From positions 1 through 29,431 of the IMG/VR virus record IMGVR_UViG_3300010354_000414: a stretch of 29,431 bases of DNA; one strand, 5' to 3'. This document shows, one piece after another, positions 9,001-16,550 of the stretch. Within the stretch, counting starts at the first letter, position 1, and every line of letters starts with the position of its first letter. Below the pieces are notes generated by a model that made no database searches, was not told the origin of the DNA, and was given only the letters and a program-made list of their open reading frames with translations. This DNA comes from a virus. The translations under genes and the position numbers were made by a program.

Positions 9001-11161
9001 CTCTAGTGTTGGTGTAACTAGAAATATATTTGGTACTATTAAAATTAATACAGTTTCTAGAACTGGAAATACGGCAACTATAACTACTATAGCAGCACAT
9101 GGATTAACAACAGGTCAACCAGTAACTGTATACTCTAGTAACTCTGTTTTTAATACTATTGGCACGGTGAATGTTGTTGTTGTGGATCCTACAACATTTA
9201 GTTACACTACTGTATCTAGTGGCTCTATCGCATCTACACCTGCTACTGGTACTGTAATTAGATCTGGAGTTGGTAAGTTTCATAATCCTGGTTCTTTATC
9301 TGGAATTGGTGGTGCCATAACAACTAATTTAAATGTTGATTACTATGAATATGTTGAAGATATTTCTGATGCCCAACCAGTTGCTGGATTGTTATCACTC
9401 ACTAGTCCTGTAACATCAACTAAGTTAGTTATTAATAATAATACTCTACTTCCTGGTAATGCGTTTGTATTTTCGAACATTGGCAATCTTTCTGGAGTTA
9501 ACACAACTACAACTTATTTTGTTATTGCTTCTGATGCTAATGGAATAACACTTTCCAATACTGCTGGCGGTAATCCTATTGTTGTTGGATACACTGGTGG
9601 ATCTACTTCTCCAGGATCTGCGGTAGTTCGTCTTAAAAATACTTTAGTTGATACGTTAGGTGTATCTGAACTTAGCTCTACGGCAACAACAATACCACTT
9701 AATAATCCAAATGGATTGAATCAAATTGGAACTTATTTATTGATTGATGCTGAAATAGTTAAAACTACTAATCTTCCTACGATTACTTTCCCATATACTG
9801 TAGAAGTTTTAAGGGGGCAAGATGGAACAGCTGCTACAGTTCATTCTGATGGCGCAAAAATTGTAAAATTAAATAAATCGGAAAATGCAACTTATGTATT
9901 CCCATCGAGCGTAACAGATGTTCAAACTACTGTAAATCTTGCTGAATTTAGTGGAACTTTTAAACAAAATGATATTTTAAGAATTGATAAAAATTCTTCA
10001 GCAGAAGAATTTGTAACTATTACAGTAGTTAATACTAATGATGCCCAAACATTCTCTATTAATAATGGCGGATTAAACTCTGCTAAATTAACTACTTTCA
10101 ATGTAGTAACTACTACAGGCGATACCACAATTTTAGGCGACGTTACCATTGGTTTTGATAACGGTGCTACATCAAGTACATCTAGTCTATCTGGTGTTGA
10201 TATTATATCTGGCGGTGGAAATTTAAAAGTACACAATTCTATTGAATTAAGTGGAAATACTTCTACGTCTTTACCACAAAAACAATATTTTGTTATTACT
10301 AATGGATCATCTCCAAGACTATACGTGGAATCTGGTACTGGTAACACTAGGTTATACGCTGGTGCTAATCTACAGATTTTTAAAGATTCTTTCTTCTCTT
10401 CAGGAACTTTTGATAAAAATAGAATTGATATTGCGAGTGATATTTCGTTTGAAGTATTAGGCGCTTCTGGAAATACTAGAATTGCTGGTTCTCTAACAAC
10501 GGGTGATGATGTTACTATTAAGAGTGGTCTTAGTGGAACCAACACTATAACCATGGATGCTCAGTTGGGCACAACTGTTATTGGAAGACCTTTGACTACA
10601 GCAGCAACTGGTGCTACCTTAACTCTTAATGCTACATATAGCACCTCTGCTCCAGGAATTACTCCTGTATTTGCGCTTGAAAATCTTGGAGTTAACAATG
10701 ATAAGCCATTTAGAATTAGATTGGATGGTTCTATTCAGGCATTTGGTAAGGAAAACTTCTATACCAAGAATGGCGGCAGAAGAACTATTGCTATTGATTC
10801 TCAAAGCGGTAATTTGAATAATACTAATCAAAGGTTACAAACAAATACACAATATTTGGTAAGACCTACTGCTGAATTGATTCTATATCTGCCATTGCCT
10901 TCCGATTGTGTAACTGGAGATGTTGTTAGATTCATTGATATTCAAGGAAACTTAAATTACAATGTGTCTTTAAAAATTAGATCTGAAGTTGGTGTAAATA
11001 TCCAAAAAACTCAGGGTGGAACTGGTGGATGGGCAGGTGGAGAATTAATTATCAATACTCCAAATGCAGCATTTGGATTAATGTATGTCGGTGATGTAGA
11101 TTCCTCTGGTGTCACGACAATTCCAAGTGACAATAGAGGCTGGTGGTTGGTGGAGGTATAA
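2..11161 (+). CDS. Giant virion structural / tail-fibre-like protein, 5' end outside window
   Basis: The reading frame is open from base 2 with no stop, so the ATG at 125 is internal and the true start lies upstream; 3,719 residues are visible. In order it shows a CBM5/12-like carbohydrate-binding motif (nt 704-832), the first of three 'HGL' beta modules (nt 950-1140), and a helical repeat block with four KCKRDIG motifs (nt 1998-4640) that contains the second HGL module. Next comes a DRIYRLRYVIPKN motif (near nt 5578), which I recall from cyanophage structural proteins. The rest is long Gly/Thr/Asn-rich beta fibre sequence with NIG-type repeats (nt 8500-8750), the third HGL module (nt 9056-9262), a RGQDGTAATVHSDGA module (near 9810) and a C-terminal NTPNAAFGLMYVGD motif (near 11060). 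It is followed after 3 bases by a tail-collar gene. I infer a baseplate-attached fibre or tail appendage. Its exact role and full length are unknown. Confidence 0.9.
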   Translation, partial: LDNRGNSPTRPFVSIQRAFLEVARFSYSPGIDNDRFDQFTIMLSPGVHHIDNRPGIEDVENLPIFQYNQALGEWETNSNVSFDLSDPNNILYKFNGRDGGCTIPRGTSLVGMDLRRTQLRPLYVPDPADKDVPRCALFNVTGGCYFWQFTIQDGDLSSNSPLYDSAAGIGKVYTQPNDTVTKVVPEFSHHKITNFVFADRQDLGLLYRKIAHVFSDFQPPIDDVYVEGQTLPVTEYWSSTTTYTAGDKVLYNGQAYQATSSSTNSRPTTNPNKWALMVIRNREFDFRVQENRIVGPLQDAVRIDEARIDDSSPAGIATLTVRTKINHGFFPGQYVAITNNGLNDTLNGVFQVASISPTDPKVFTYRVAATATGLGLVSGTTYTSASSPALDTNATVQAEVDSVESASPYVFNVSIRSTWGICGIWADGKKATGFKSMVIAQYTGVSLQKDDRAFIRYDEFSNTWNQAPLTDAFATTPYHIKGDAYWKDDWRNFHVKASDDSFIQCVSIFAVGFADHFLMESGGDMSITNSNSNFGNTSLHAIGYKGFAFNQDKGGYVTDIIPPKSLSTLKTIRKQYYTFDVPLVRGTSLNPNSTRLYLGSEDARNPEDRPAASIDGYRLGAKRNEKIYVKLDASGAKSADLIHSGFKKWTASLSTLNPTGVGFTTEYNLRQDAANLIDANKTFIQAEAFGYILEKYPNLQNISYVNPNITAETGRYRDASNLIKANRQEIIDYAFTQMQTAYPAFTVPGGVNANEKCKRDIGYIVDAIANDLYTGGNSNMIDATKAYFTSTGTPLSNGLAGEETQSVFAFNRAKDWCKKAISNLLTNTSLLNSPSLAASGTTITVTTLSPHNLQPNQFVTIGGATQTAFNGKYQVLSAGLTSTQFRYVVPTAPGVNNATGAVYVSTITIDPINDDVTVGRFKDGSKLITSNRQEIIDRASAEIAVQFPDFYYPGDPQTTSISRYKDAYRLIQQNKQEIVDGAYAEIAIQYPTFTNPDPVKCKRDIEFFIDAVSLDISLGSGNVYTRKFVQQYFTNATTLLPNGLAGEIDQSNAAFVAARNLMKSALTNQLTIKDTTVTSGPANYSGTGGNIPNTSPNSCADVRLAIDSLTFIVTSNLSAGNITNLVAEERSTVVPAGELKCKRDIGYIVDSIAQDLFWGGNEFTVGAVREYFTQAGAPISNGLVGESAESVVAFNKARDWCKRALTNQLYTKNLALSIGPATVGGSGGNVSYNASGNGATCTDVQSAVDSLFSIVTSVVNAGSISGLPAVDNGDSDCANVRQTIDTLTNIITTTLLAGNTNNLPVRNPGPWSQVSEASKCKRDIGYIVEAITSDLRLGGNVNTINAAEAYYTGNNLDYIENEKLETLDAYRYVRDLAISSMRNHNTYLPNASTTSGSPIVTVGSTVGLAVGMRVRSVNTIPTSSSSTIAYTTTIPSTAYIKKIGDGTNGLSSNQIQLGTQGSKLDFGSTVNATATSTGVNLYVEFTQGVWANTLSPSTDSSVIQDYNYLAAGDPATGAPGGECASTASTIVNFYQILSTIINSGIGTVPRVASSINTGALAQRATLFSLTEYDSNGLPTSNPHQLETGTPIRLVPRAKSGVNVDKRLIRLPKGFDTNTVYYVISPGRITDPFNYSTIGSFNGSNQQNLLLATSEENAAAGIYIYSSETDGIDANVEIDIYQYVLDVNYDLHQYQTKVAAGSSTILETDRPHAFDRPSTNVEPQLVFFRVGSDITGSSLPTLSQQFGGTTISGKNLYFVRYVNSTRFTIHETLANARDNIAPVSFQPGSTSVFYTFCNKRRSPLRYDPKIGTAASDGCWYLETLSAGNTIIPRIKLSDYAGRLRTTDSYFERIEDSRTKEDRIYRLRYVIPKNLKTVRDPIRGFVLKIRTDEKRRLLPQKILLKPTSTGADTATFLAPVTGERLGLTRAEQLVLNPNFTSTYDPSAFGNPKRLETNSKVSFTIQSARKVLVNNKNYLQVTAFDVGIDAEAYKTKLFTTVRITSPEGGNGVFVSSVPNSNSTNLISWTGNCSGSGYVHGYFAYENNYYMILKDLAGNSNIDYSNTTPTVFTQGSVTATLISEPNDGRSDINNNPYVVEGANVYTLTPGDRVNDDNGVSYTIASVEDVSDMESTFYIFDVNTIRRRIAGQQDGVYYLTCVRGNISPYPTGSGVGENFRNFKFSQPISKLYPEFYKNDPEWYKGVDLTTTTLSDPPPTVSTADNYVHGLVTVNDAKNSLTKEMVLDFVQDPGTGGYTFTGTAAIQAQSGSASAGSESRRIPINGTSQYPTEGKLYVELRRPSIARSGNHTFEYLGFGPGNYSTGFPARQEIILTDVQDFYAQAKRQDAGIVFYTGLNSNGNLYIGNRKINAITGEETFLESAKLVESSDEADVIGGLVTTFDTAVTFNEIITVNGSEGKGESFFNAPIVINNTTAFGSVENFPSLKIVTGEGTVVGYDPYLEINISQQKTGDIILHQGRIQTTVVDFNPRGLQDYQIMTALSNVTPDLSSTFGSGQLQNTNFGTKFPLVSGLMQLKGNQTLFTGSLGWIYANDYIRIENRSGGGFNAQVIGIQGASSGTIVRLTWNVGITNTALQISSSSQIRITGATGALAPLNGVWPVYSAVGTPFVPTANFVNIIVNANLPLYTAIPLPNNGYPVDATAQPNIVIERSKAAFKEFGVLGSEAIRTETEAIGDYKLGINTVARSAHSAHQTAFVSAETTPRANLDVVGTAFISGKKILSYLTETGTTKTQTNRDDAFIVGGDSANPLTTAATLRISTNNNGRVGINVNNADLDRTLVVSGNGRVTGDFRFQSDIEVNGGDITTTNAVFNIANEANALTFSAGANATTANLFNTATNSQVVNIGSSVANAATLNVHNNSYNSIVNIGTVPQVTNPATPTSPPSSIITIGGGINNPAQSIFRVKNYQTVLEGTLEIQGNQLLATTPTQEFTLFPTNLTSIKIAPTAGNVEIGGTAGTTVLKNGLRVNNKATFESDIEQNGGFRNSSVGVTRNIFGTIKINTVSRTGNTATITTIAAHGLTTGQPVTVYSSNSVFNTIGTVNVVVVDPTTFSYTTVSSGSIASTPATGTVIRSGVGKFHNPGSLSGIGGAITTNLNVDYYEYVEDISDAQPVAGLLSLTSPVTSTKLVINNNTLLPGNAFVFSNIGNLSGVNTTTTYFVIASDANGITLSNTAGGNPIVVGYTGGSTSPGSAVVRLKNTLVDTLGVSELSSTATTIPLNNPNGLNQIGTYLLIDAEIVKTTNLPTITFPYTVEVLRGQDGTAATVHSDGAKIVKLNKSENATYVFPSSVTDVQTTVNLAEFSGTFKQNDILRIDKNSSAEEFVTITVVNTNDAQTFSINNGGLNSAKLTTFNVVTTTGDTTILGDVTIGFDNGATSSTSSLSGVDIISGGGNLKVHNSIELSGNTSTSLPQKQYFVITNGSSPRLYVESGTGNTRLYAGANLQIFKDSFFSSGTFDKNRIDIASDISFEVLGASGNTRIAGSLTTGDDVTIKSGLSGTNTITMDAQLGTTVIGRPLTTAATGATLTLNATYSTSAPGITPVFALENLGVNNDKPFRIRLDGSIQAFGKENFYTKNGGRRTIAIDSQSGNLNNTNQRLQTNTQYLVRPTAELILYLPLPSDCVTGDVVRFIDIQGNLNYNVSLKIRSEVGVNIQKTQGGTGGWAGGELIINTPNAAFGLMYVGDVDSSGVTTIPSDNRGWWLVEV
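704..832 (+). other. CBM5/12-like carbohydrate-binding module in the giant protein
   Basis: The translated stretch has a Trp at nt 710, then TYTAGDKVLYNGQAYQA and a closing Trp at nt 821. This matches the W..tYtaGd.V.yng..Y.a...P....W pattern of chitin-binding CBM family 5/12 modules. It sits near the N-terminal side of the visible protein. Binding to a glycan is inferred from the pattern only. Confidence 0.55.
950..1140 (+). repeat. HGL-type beta module, copy 1
   Basis: Module with HGFFPGQYVAITNNG, then LNGVFQV and FTYRV. It shares the plan H-G-x(3)-G-x-x-V-x-I...NG-x-x-x-V...F-x-Y with copies near 2510, 9056 and 15226. It is divergent from copies 2 and 4. Confidence 0.6.
1998..4640 (+). 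repeat. Helical repeat block with CKRDIG motifs
   Basis: Several short helical units alternate. Four copies of K-C-K-R-D-I start near nt 2268, 3000, 3420 and 3957, three of them as CKRDIGYIV and the 3000 copy as CKRDIEFFI; at DNA level all begin aagtgtaagcg. Four copies of the R-x-D-A-x-x-LI-x-x-N-(R/K)-x-x-I type lie near 2008, 2143, 2758 and 2889. Three copies of an F-x-x-A-(K/R)-x-(W/L) unit follow the second, third and fourth elements. Four copies of a C-A/T-x-V-x-x-x-I-D-S/T-L type unit lie near 3290, 3720, 3827 and 4570, the last one divergent. Conserved Cys residues recur. Such units are known from large cyanophage structural proteins; their function is not known to me. Confidence 0.8.
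2510..2715 (+). repeat. HGL-type beta module, copy 2
   Basis: Sequence runs HNLQPNQFVTIGGAT, FNGKYQVLSAGLTSTQFRY. It lies inside the helical repeat block and is the closest relative of the copy in the 1,854-aa protein (near 15226): both contain GAT...NG...VLS-x-GLT-x-TQF-x-Y. Confidence 0.7.
9056..9262 (+). repeat. HGL-type beta module, copy 3
   Basis: Sequence runs TATITTIAAHGLTTGQPVTVY, then VNVVVVDPTTFSYTTV. It has the same HGL-x-x-G-x-x-V and F-x-Y landmarks as the other copies but is more divergent after the first half. Confidence 0.6.
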
Positions 11162-11164
11162 TAC

Positions 11165-12256
11165 ATGGCATATGTAGACGCAGTAAAATATAATAAAGTA
11201 AAATCTACCTTCGGATATCCTGTAGGAACAATTATTAATTGGTCTGGGACGGAAGATACTATTCCAACTGGGTGGAGGATATGTAATGGATCATTTTTAA
11301 ACATTACTGCTTATCCTAAATTGTATAATTGTATTGGAATTACTTATGGTGGAACGTTGGGTTCTACTTTTAGATTGCCAGATATTAGTGGCAAAGGAAT
11401 AATTGATATTTTTAAAGGTCACTATTCTTATTTAAAATCATCTAGTTCTACATATCCAGCAACTAGTGTAATGGGTGGATTAAGTACTAGTGCGTGGACT
11501 CCAATCGCATCCAGATCAATTTCTCAAGATCCATATTGGAGTCAAATTGGAGAAGCTAATAATGGTGATTCTGGATCTGGTTTTGGTAATCCAACTCCTT
11601 CTACTATTGATTTAGTTGGCGTAATAGATCGAAGTATGCCAGGATTAACAGCAACCGTGAGTGGTCTTGCTTTGACAGAAGGACTTCTTCAACGTGGATA
11701 TGTTATTATGCCAAGAAAATTGGGTGACGGTCATATTCCAGTCCACCAGCACACTTTTCAAGTTGCGTCAGGACAAGAAATCTCCCATACTCAAGGAGAC
11801 AGAGCAGCTCCTAGTGGATTTCGAAATATTTGGAGATTTCCTTGTTCTCAACAAGATCAATCAAGTACTGGCGAGTTTACTAGAGGTTTTAGAAATGTGA
11901 CTGGAGGAGCAGTTAATCACTTTGTTCCTGGGGGTGGAAGCACAACCGCTACAACCGAAAACGGAGGTAATGGTTTTTCTGGGGGAGATCAATTAGCACA
12001 TGTTGGTGGAACTAAATTTTGGCACACGAGCATAAATGCTGAATTTAGAACTTGGGATTCGATTGGTGGTCATACTCACGGATCAAATACAATTACTTTT
12101 ACGAGTGGATTGAGTGTTAGGTCTTCAACTACTTATACTGATATTGTTTCTAGTAATGTGTCAATAGATAATTCAGCAGGACTTGATGCTGGAATCATAA
12201 ATATGACTAGCACCTGTCCATCTCTTACTATGTTGTTCATAATTAAAGCTTTTTAA
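11165..12256 (+). CDS. Tail-collar fibre protein, gp12-like receptor-binding candidate
   Basis: 363 aa. Residues about 17-78 form a phage tail-collar domain: GYPVGTIINWSG, then PTGWRICNG, AYPKLYNCIG, YGGT and FRLPDISGKG. The second half has two HxH motifs, H194-Q-H196 and H303-T-H305. In the T4 short tail fibre gp12, and in the gp37 tip, HxH motifs bind a metal along the trimer axis, so a metal-bound trimer is likely here too. The protein ends in LTMLFIIKAF, close to the ends of the next two genes. The start follows a GGAGG at about 11152 and lies 3 bases after the giant gene. It probably binds a cell-surface receptor at the tail tip; the receptor cannot be read from the sequence. Confidence 0.88.
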   Translation: MAYVDAVKYNKVKSTFGYPVGTIINWSGTEDTIPTGWRICNGSFLNITAYPKLYNCIGITYGGTLGSTFRLPDISGKGIIDIFKGHYSYLKSSSSTYPATSVMGGLSTSAWTPIASRSISQDPYWSQIGEANNGDSGSGFGNPTPSTIDLVGVIDRSMPGLTATVSGLALTEGLLQRGYVIMPRKLGDGHIPVHQHTFQVASGQEISHTQGDRAAPSGFRNIWRFPCSQQDQSSTGEFTRGFRNVTGGAVNHFVPGGGSTTATTENGGNGFSGGDQLAHVGGTKFWHTSINAEFRTWDSIGGHTHGSNTITFTSGLSVRSSTTYTDIVSSNVSIDNSAGLDAGIINMTSTCPSLTMLFIIKAF

Positions 12257-12257
12257 A

Positions 12258-13172
12258 ATGGCAACTACTTATTCTTTTCAGAAAGGAAAATATGGAGGAC
12301 CATGTGGTTCTATTTTTCCATATTTTAAACCCATGCAGAATTTAATTCCAACGGAGCAAGAATATGTGGACAATATTCCAGCAGGATATTTGCGTTGTAG
12401 GGGACAAATATTAAATGCTGATCAATATCCAAATTTAGCTTTAGTAATTGGCATAGGAGATTCCTGTATTTACAGAAAGACAGGAACTACTTTACAAAAT
12501 CAAGTAAATGGTGTTGGTGGGCAAATACAGTTGCCAGATTTGGGGTCAAAATATATTACGGCTTCTACTACGCCAGGTAATTATTTAAATACAACTGCCA
12601 CAAATACTCTCACGAATAGCGAGATTGAGAGAGCTGGAGTGGCAGTGGAAATAGTATCTAATGCTAATACTAGTAATCAAATTTCTTTTAGCTACACTGG
12701 AAATTTTGTTTTGTCTCAAAAAGATATTCCCGTCAACGGACAAGTTAGAATTACTGCTCCTTCCAGTACCACACGAAATTCTGTGGGGGAATCTGAAATT
12801 ATGGGTCATGGACATGGAAGCACTTTATCTACAGGAAGAGAAATTCAATCTTTTTCATGTTGGAATGGCGCAAACGCACAACGAAATATTATCTGTAATA
12901 ATCCATCTCTTCAAGGTAACGATCAAGTAATCACAGGAAGAGATTGGTCAACATTTCAATTAGATACTTATGGTAGTGAAACGGGAACTAATCATAGTCA
13001 TGCTGGATTATTCCCAGCAATTACTAATAGTAGTTCTACCGCTACTATTAGAAGAACAGAAATACCTTCTGATGGTCTAACTACTAATGTTACATTGAAT
13101 AAATTCAATAGATTTGCGATAGATAGGATTTCTGGAAAATTTATTTTATGCGAATTTTTAATTAAATTTTAA
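12258..13172 (+). CDS. Second tail-collar fibre protein
   Basis: 304 aa. The N-terminal 100 residues are a divergent tail-collar domain: GSIFPYF, IPAGYLRCRGQILNADQYPNL, then LPDLGSKYI. It lacks the YGG-type turn of the first collar protein and has an insert around GIGDSCIYRKTG. Two HxH motifs are present, H184-G-H186 and H246-S-H248, in the same relative places as in the neighbouring gene. The C-terminus is FILCEFLIKF, a variant of the IIKAF/LIKAF ends next door. The ATG lies one base after the upstream stop, so the genes are probably co-translated. It is likely a paralogue of the 11165-12256 product and may form a separate or mixed fibre. Confidence 0.85.
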   Translation: MATTYSFQKGKYGGPCGSIFPYFKPMQNLIPTEQEYVDNIPAGYLRCRGQILNADQYPNLALVIGIGDSCIYRKTGTTLQNQVNGVGGQIQLPDLGSKYITASTTPGNYLNTTATNTLTNSEIERAGVAVEIVSNANTSNQISFSYTGNFVLSQKDIPVNGQVRITAPSSTTRNSVGESEIMGHGHGSTLSTGREIQSFSCWNGANAQRNIICNNPSLQGNDQVITGRDWSTFQLDTYGSETGTNHSHAGLFPAITNSSSTATIRRTEIPSDGLTTNVTLNKFNRFAIDRISGKFILCEFLIKF

Positions 13173-13178
13173 AGAAAT

Positions 13179-16100
13179 ATGGCTATTACAATTACGTCGT
13201 TAACTCCAACCAATCCGTCAGTATTTGCTGGACAGTCAATAACATTTGCTATTACTGCTTCCACTAACATATCTGGTGGTACTTTGACATATGATTGGCA
13301 AGTAAGTAGTAATGGCATATCGTGGTCTTCTTTGCCAAGTAATGGTTTTTCTAGCATAACAATCACAAATGTACCAATCACTGCTGATCAGCAACAGGTT
13401 AGGTGTGTTTTAACAGAGTTTTCTCCATATACACCAGTAACAACTACTTATAATGTGGTTGCTACTGGATCAACAGCTTGGTCTTTCACTGGTCTTGGCA
13501 ACAATCCACCTCTTTCTGCAACTACTAGTGATACTGTACGATTTGATGTAAGTTCTACAAATAATAACACTTTTTATCTCAAAACTATTAATTCTGCTGG
13601 AGCAGCAAATGCTTTAACCACTGGTGTTACAAATAACGGTACGTTAAATAACAGTTCTACGCCAGTTAGAGTTACTTGGAATACTTCTGGTTATGCTGCT
13701 GGTACTTATTACTATGTTGCTGGAGAAAGACCATCAGATATGTTTGGTCCTATTACTTTATCTCCAGCAACTTCTAGTATAATTTCTCAAGTTAATAGCA
13801 ACGAATTTAATCCACCCGCATTTCAAAGAACTCTAACAGTCTTATCTGCACCAACATTAGTTGTTACCGAAAATTACTTACCTTCTTATACTGTTGCTAC
13901 TGGTTCCACACAAACATTTACTGTAATAGCAACTACAAGTAGCAATAATAGTAGTTTTATTAATACCATACAAGCAAATGTTAGTCCAATAGCTTTTCAG
14001 TGGCAACAAAGCACCGATGGTGGTTCCACTTGGTCTAATGTTACTTTAAGTGGAACTATAACACAAACAGACACTCTTTTGTCATTTGCGACTACCCCAG
14101 TAACATACTTTAAGCAATCTGTTCTTACTTTAAGTAGTATTCCTTTTTCTTTAAATGCGAGAAGATTTAGGTGTCAAGTCACTTATACAAAAGATACTGT
14201 CACCGCTTCAAATAGTCCAGTAACCACAGATACAGTATCTTTGTTTGTAAATCCGCAAATAATTATAACAAAACAACCAGGAACAGGAACTGATACTACA
14301 AGTACAATATCATATAATACAAATATTACTGGTAGTGGTGATGCTACATTTAGTATAACTGCCTTTACTACTTCTAGTGGAACAATATCTTATTCTTGGG
14401 AATATGCGTGGAGTGATTCTACAGATTTTTTGCCTATACTAACATCTAATCCACAGAATACTGGTACTCCATTTCAATTAGTTTCTGGAACTACAGCAAA
14501 CGGTCCAATTCTACAGTTATCAAGAACTAAATTAAGAGCTGCTGACAGTAGCACACAATTATACATAAGATGTAGAATAAGTGGGTTATCTGGAGAAACA
14601 ACAGTAACTTCTTCTATAGCATCTTTGTATTTAACTCAAACTCCTATATTTTTTCCTCCAGGAGATCAAAGTGCCATTGAAGACAAATATGGTCCTATTC
14701 CAAATAGGGATGCATTTCCAGAGTTACAGAATACTATAACTGTAAATGCTGGAGTTGATGTTTCGATTGATACTGGAATTAGAGGTCCAATAACATTAGG
14801 TTGGCAACGAAAATATGTTGGTGAGAGTACGTGGACGGATGTGGGAACTATAAAAAATGATAATGGTACTGATTCACCTCCAGCAACAAGCACCAGCACA
14901 AGTTCTGCGGGATTACATACATTTACTACACCTCCATTAAGAAGAAATACTGATCATTTGTCTCAATATAGATTGTACTGCATTTATTTAAGTGGACCAG
15001 ATACAATTACTGCTTACTCAAATCCATGTACTTTTAATATCTTTAGAACTGTATATATTGATAATAATCCAGGAAATGCGGAAGTATTTGAAAATTCTAT
15101 AGCTAGTTTTTCTATAACAGCTTCTCCATCTAGTGGAACAGTAATATCTTATTCTTGGGAATATAGTATAGATGGAACAACGTGGTCTCCTATTGTAGAC
15201 AATGCTCCATTATTAAATGTTAATTCTATAACTTTTGTTAATTACACCGCAACTGTTACGTGCTCTTCTGCTCATGGATTAGTTGCTGGTGATAGAGTGT
15301 ATATCAGTGGAGCAACACCATTGACATATAATGGAGTATTTACAGTTTTATCTACGGGACTCACAGCAACTCAGTTTAGTTATACCATGCTTTCTATACC
15401 AACTGGAAATGCTGTTGGACCTTTTAATGTACATAAAAATCCCAAATTTATAGGAATTAATACTAGTGCTTTATTAATTGAAGCTGCTGCGAATAGCATT
15501 CTACAGAGATTTTATAGATGTGTGATGAATGTTCCTGATTCTTTAGCTTCTGTACAAAGTTCTTTTGGAGTTTTAACACTTAGAACAGATAGATTTGTTG
15601 GAATTACATCCATCAATGATAAACAAGTACAAGAATTTAATAGCGTATCATGGACGATCACTGCTACATCCACTAGTTTATCAACCCCAGCATATCAATG
15701 GCAAAAAAGCACAAATTATAATCCTTCTTCTCCAGGCACTGCTACATGGAATAATATTACAGGAGCAAATTCTTCCACGTTTTTAATTTCGTCAGTAGCA
15801 ACTTCTGATGCCGCATATTATAGATGTCAGGTAACTAGTGCTGGTTCTGTAGTGTCGTTTAGTAATGTTGCTAGATTAGAAGTTTTTCCAGTTAGAATAA
15901 ACATAACAACAAATACTCCTACATCTGTTTCTATTGATGAAGATTTCGTTGGAACTACACTTTCGGTGGTTGCTTCTAGCACTACTCCAGGAACAATACA
16001 ATATCAATGGCAACTAAAGGCTAGTGGTACTTCTACTTGGACTAATGCTCCAGTGGGATTTAATCAAACTAATGCGAATGGATTTACCTACAGAATTTTA

Positions 16101-16550
16101 GCTCCCTCTAGAACAATTAACAATGGAGATGCTTATCGTTGTGCCTTAACAATAGTGGGCAACCCGAATACTTATTATACAAATGAAACTGTAGTTACTG
16201 TTAATAGAATATTTAATTACTATTCAGATGCGGCGATAAAAGTTGTAACATCTGGGTCAACACTAGTTTTAGATTTAGCACCTATTTATACAGGAGTAGA
16301 TATTCCAACCTATCAGTGGCAAGCTAGTACTAATGGTGGATCTTCTTGGTTTAATTTATCTGACGGTGTGAATGGACCCTTATATAATATTAATATAGAT
16401 GGTGCTTTATCGTCTTCTATGTCTCTTTTTAATGTTCCATCTACTTTATCAACTGCTAGATTTAGGTGTGCTGTTTCTTTTAATCAGGTTACAGTTGTGA
16501 AGTATTACAGAAGTATTCCCATAACTTTACCTATTTCTCCAGCAGGATCT
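13179..16550 (+). repeat. Array of eight Ig-like domains plus one cupredoxin-like domain
   Basis: Approximate units are 13179-13475 (Ig), 13479-13850 (cupredoxin-like), 13860-14255, 14255-14640, 14640-15040, 15045-15580, 15580-15895, 15895-16210 and 16215-16550 (all Ig). Landmarks are Y-x-W-Q/E near the middle and Y/F-R-C near the end of each Ig unit. The usual first Cys of a disulfide is absent in each. The best Ig copy is 15580-15895, with AYQWQKS and DAAYYRCQVTSAG. Boundaries are read by eye. Confidence 0.75.

Noticed and set aside
9922-10554. 210-aa open frame on the - strand
   Set aside because: It is antisense to the giant fibre gene, has no RBS or recognisable domain, and the + strand product in the same place is a continuous protein.
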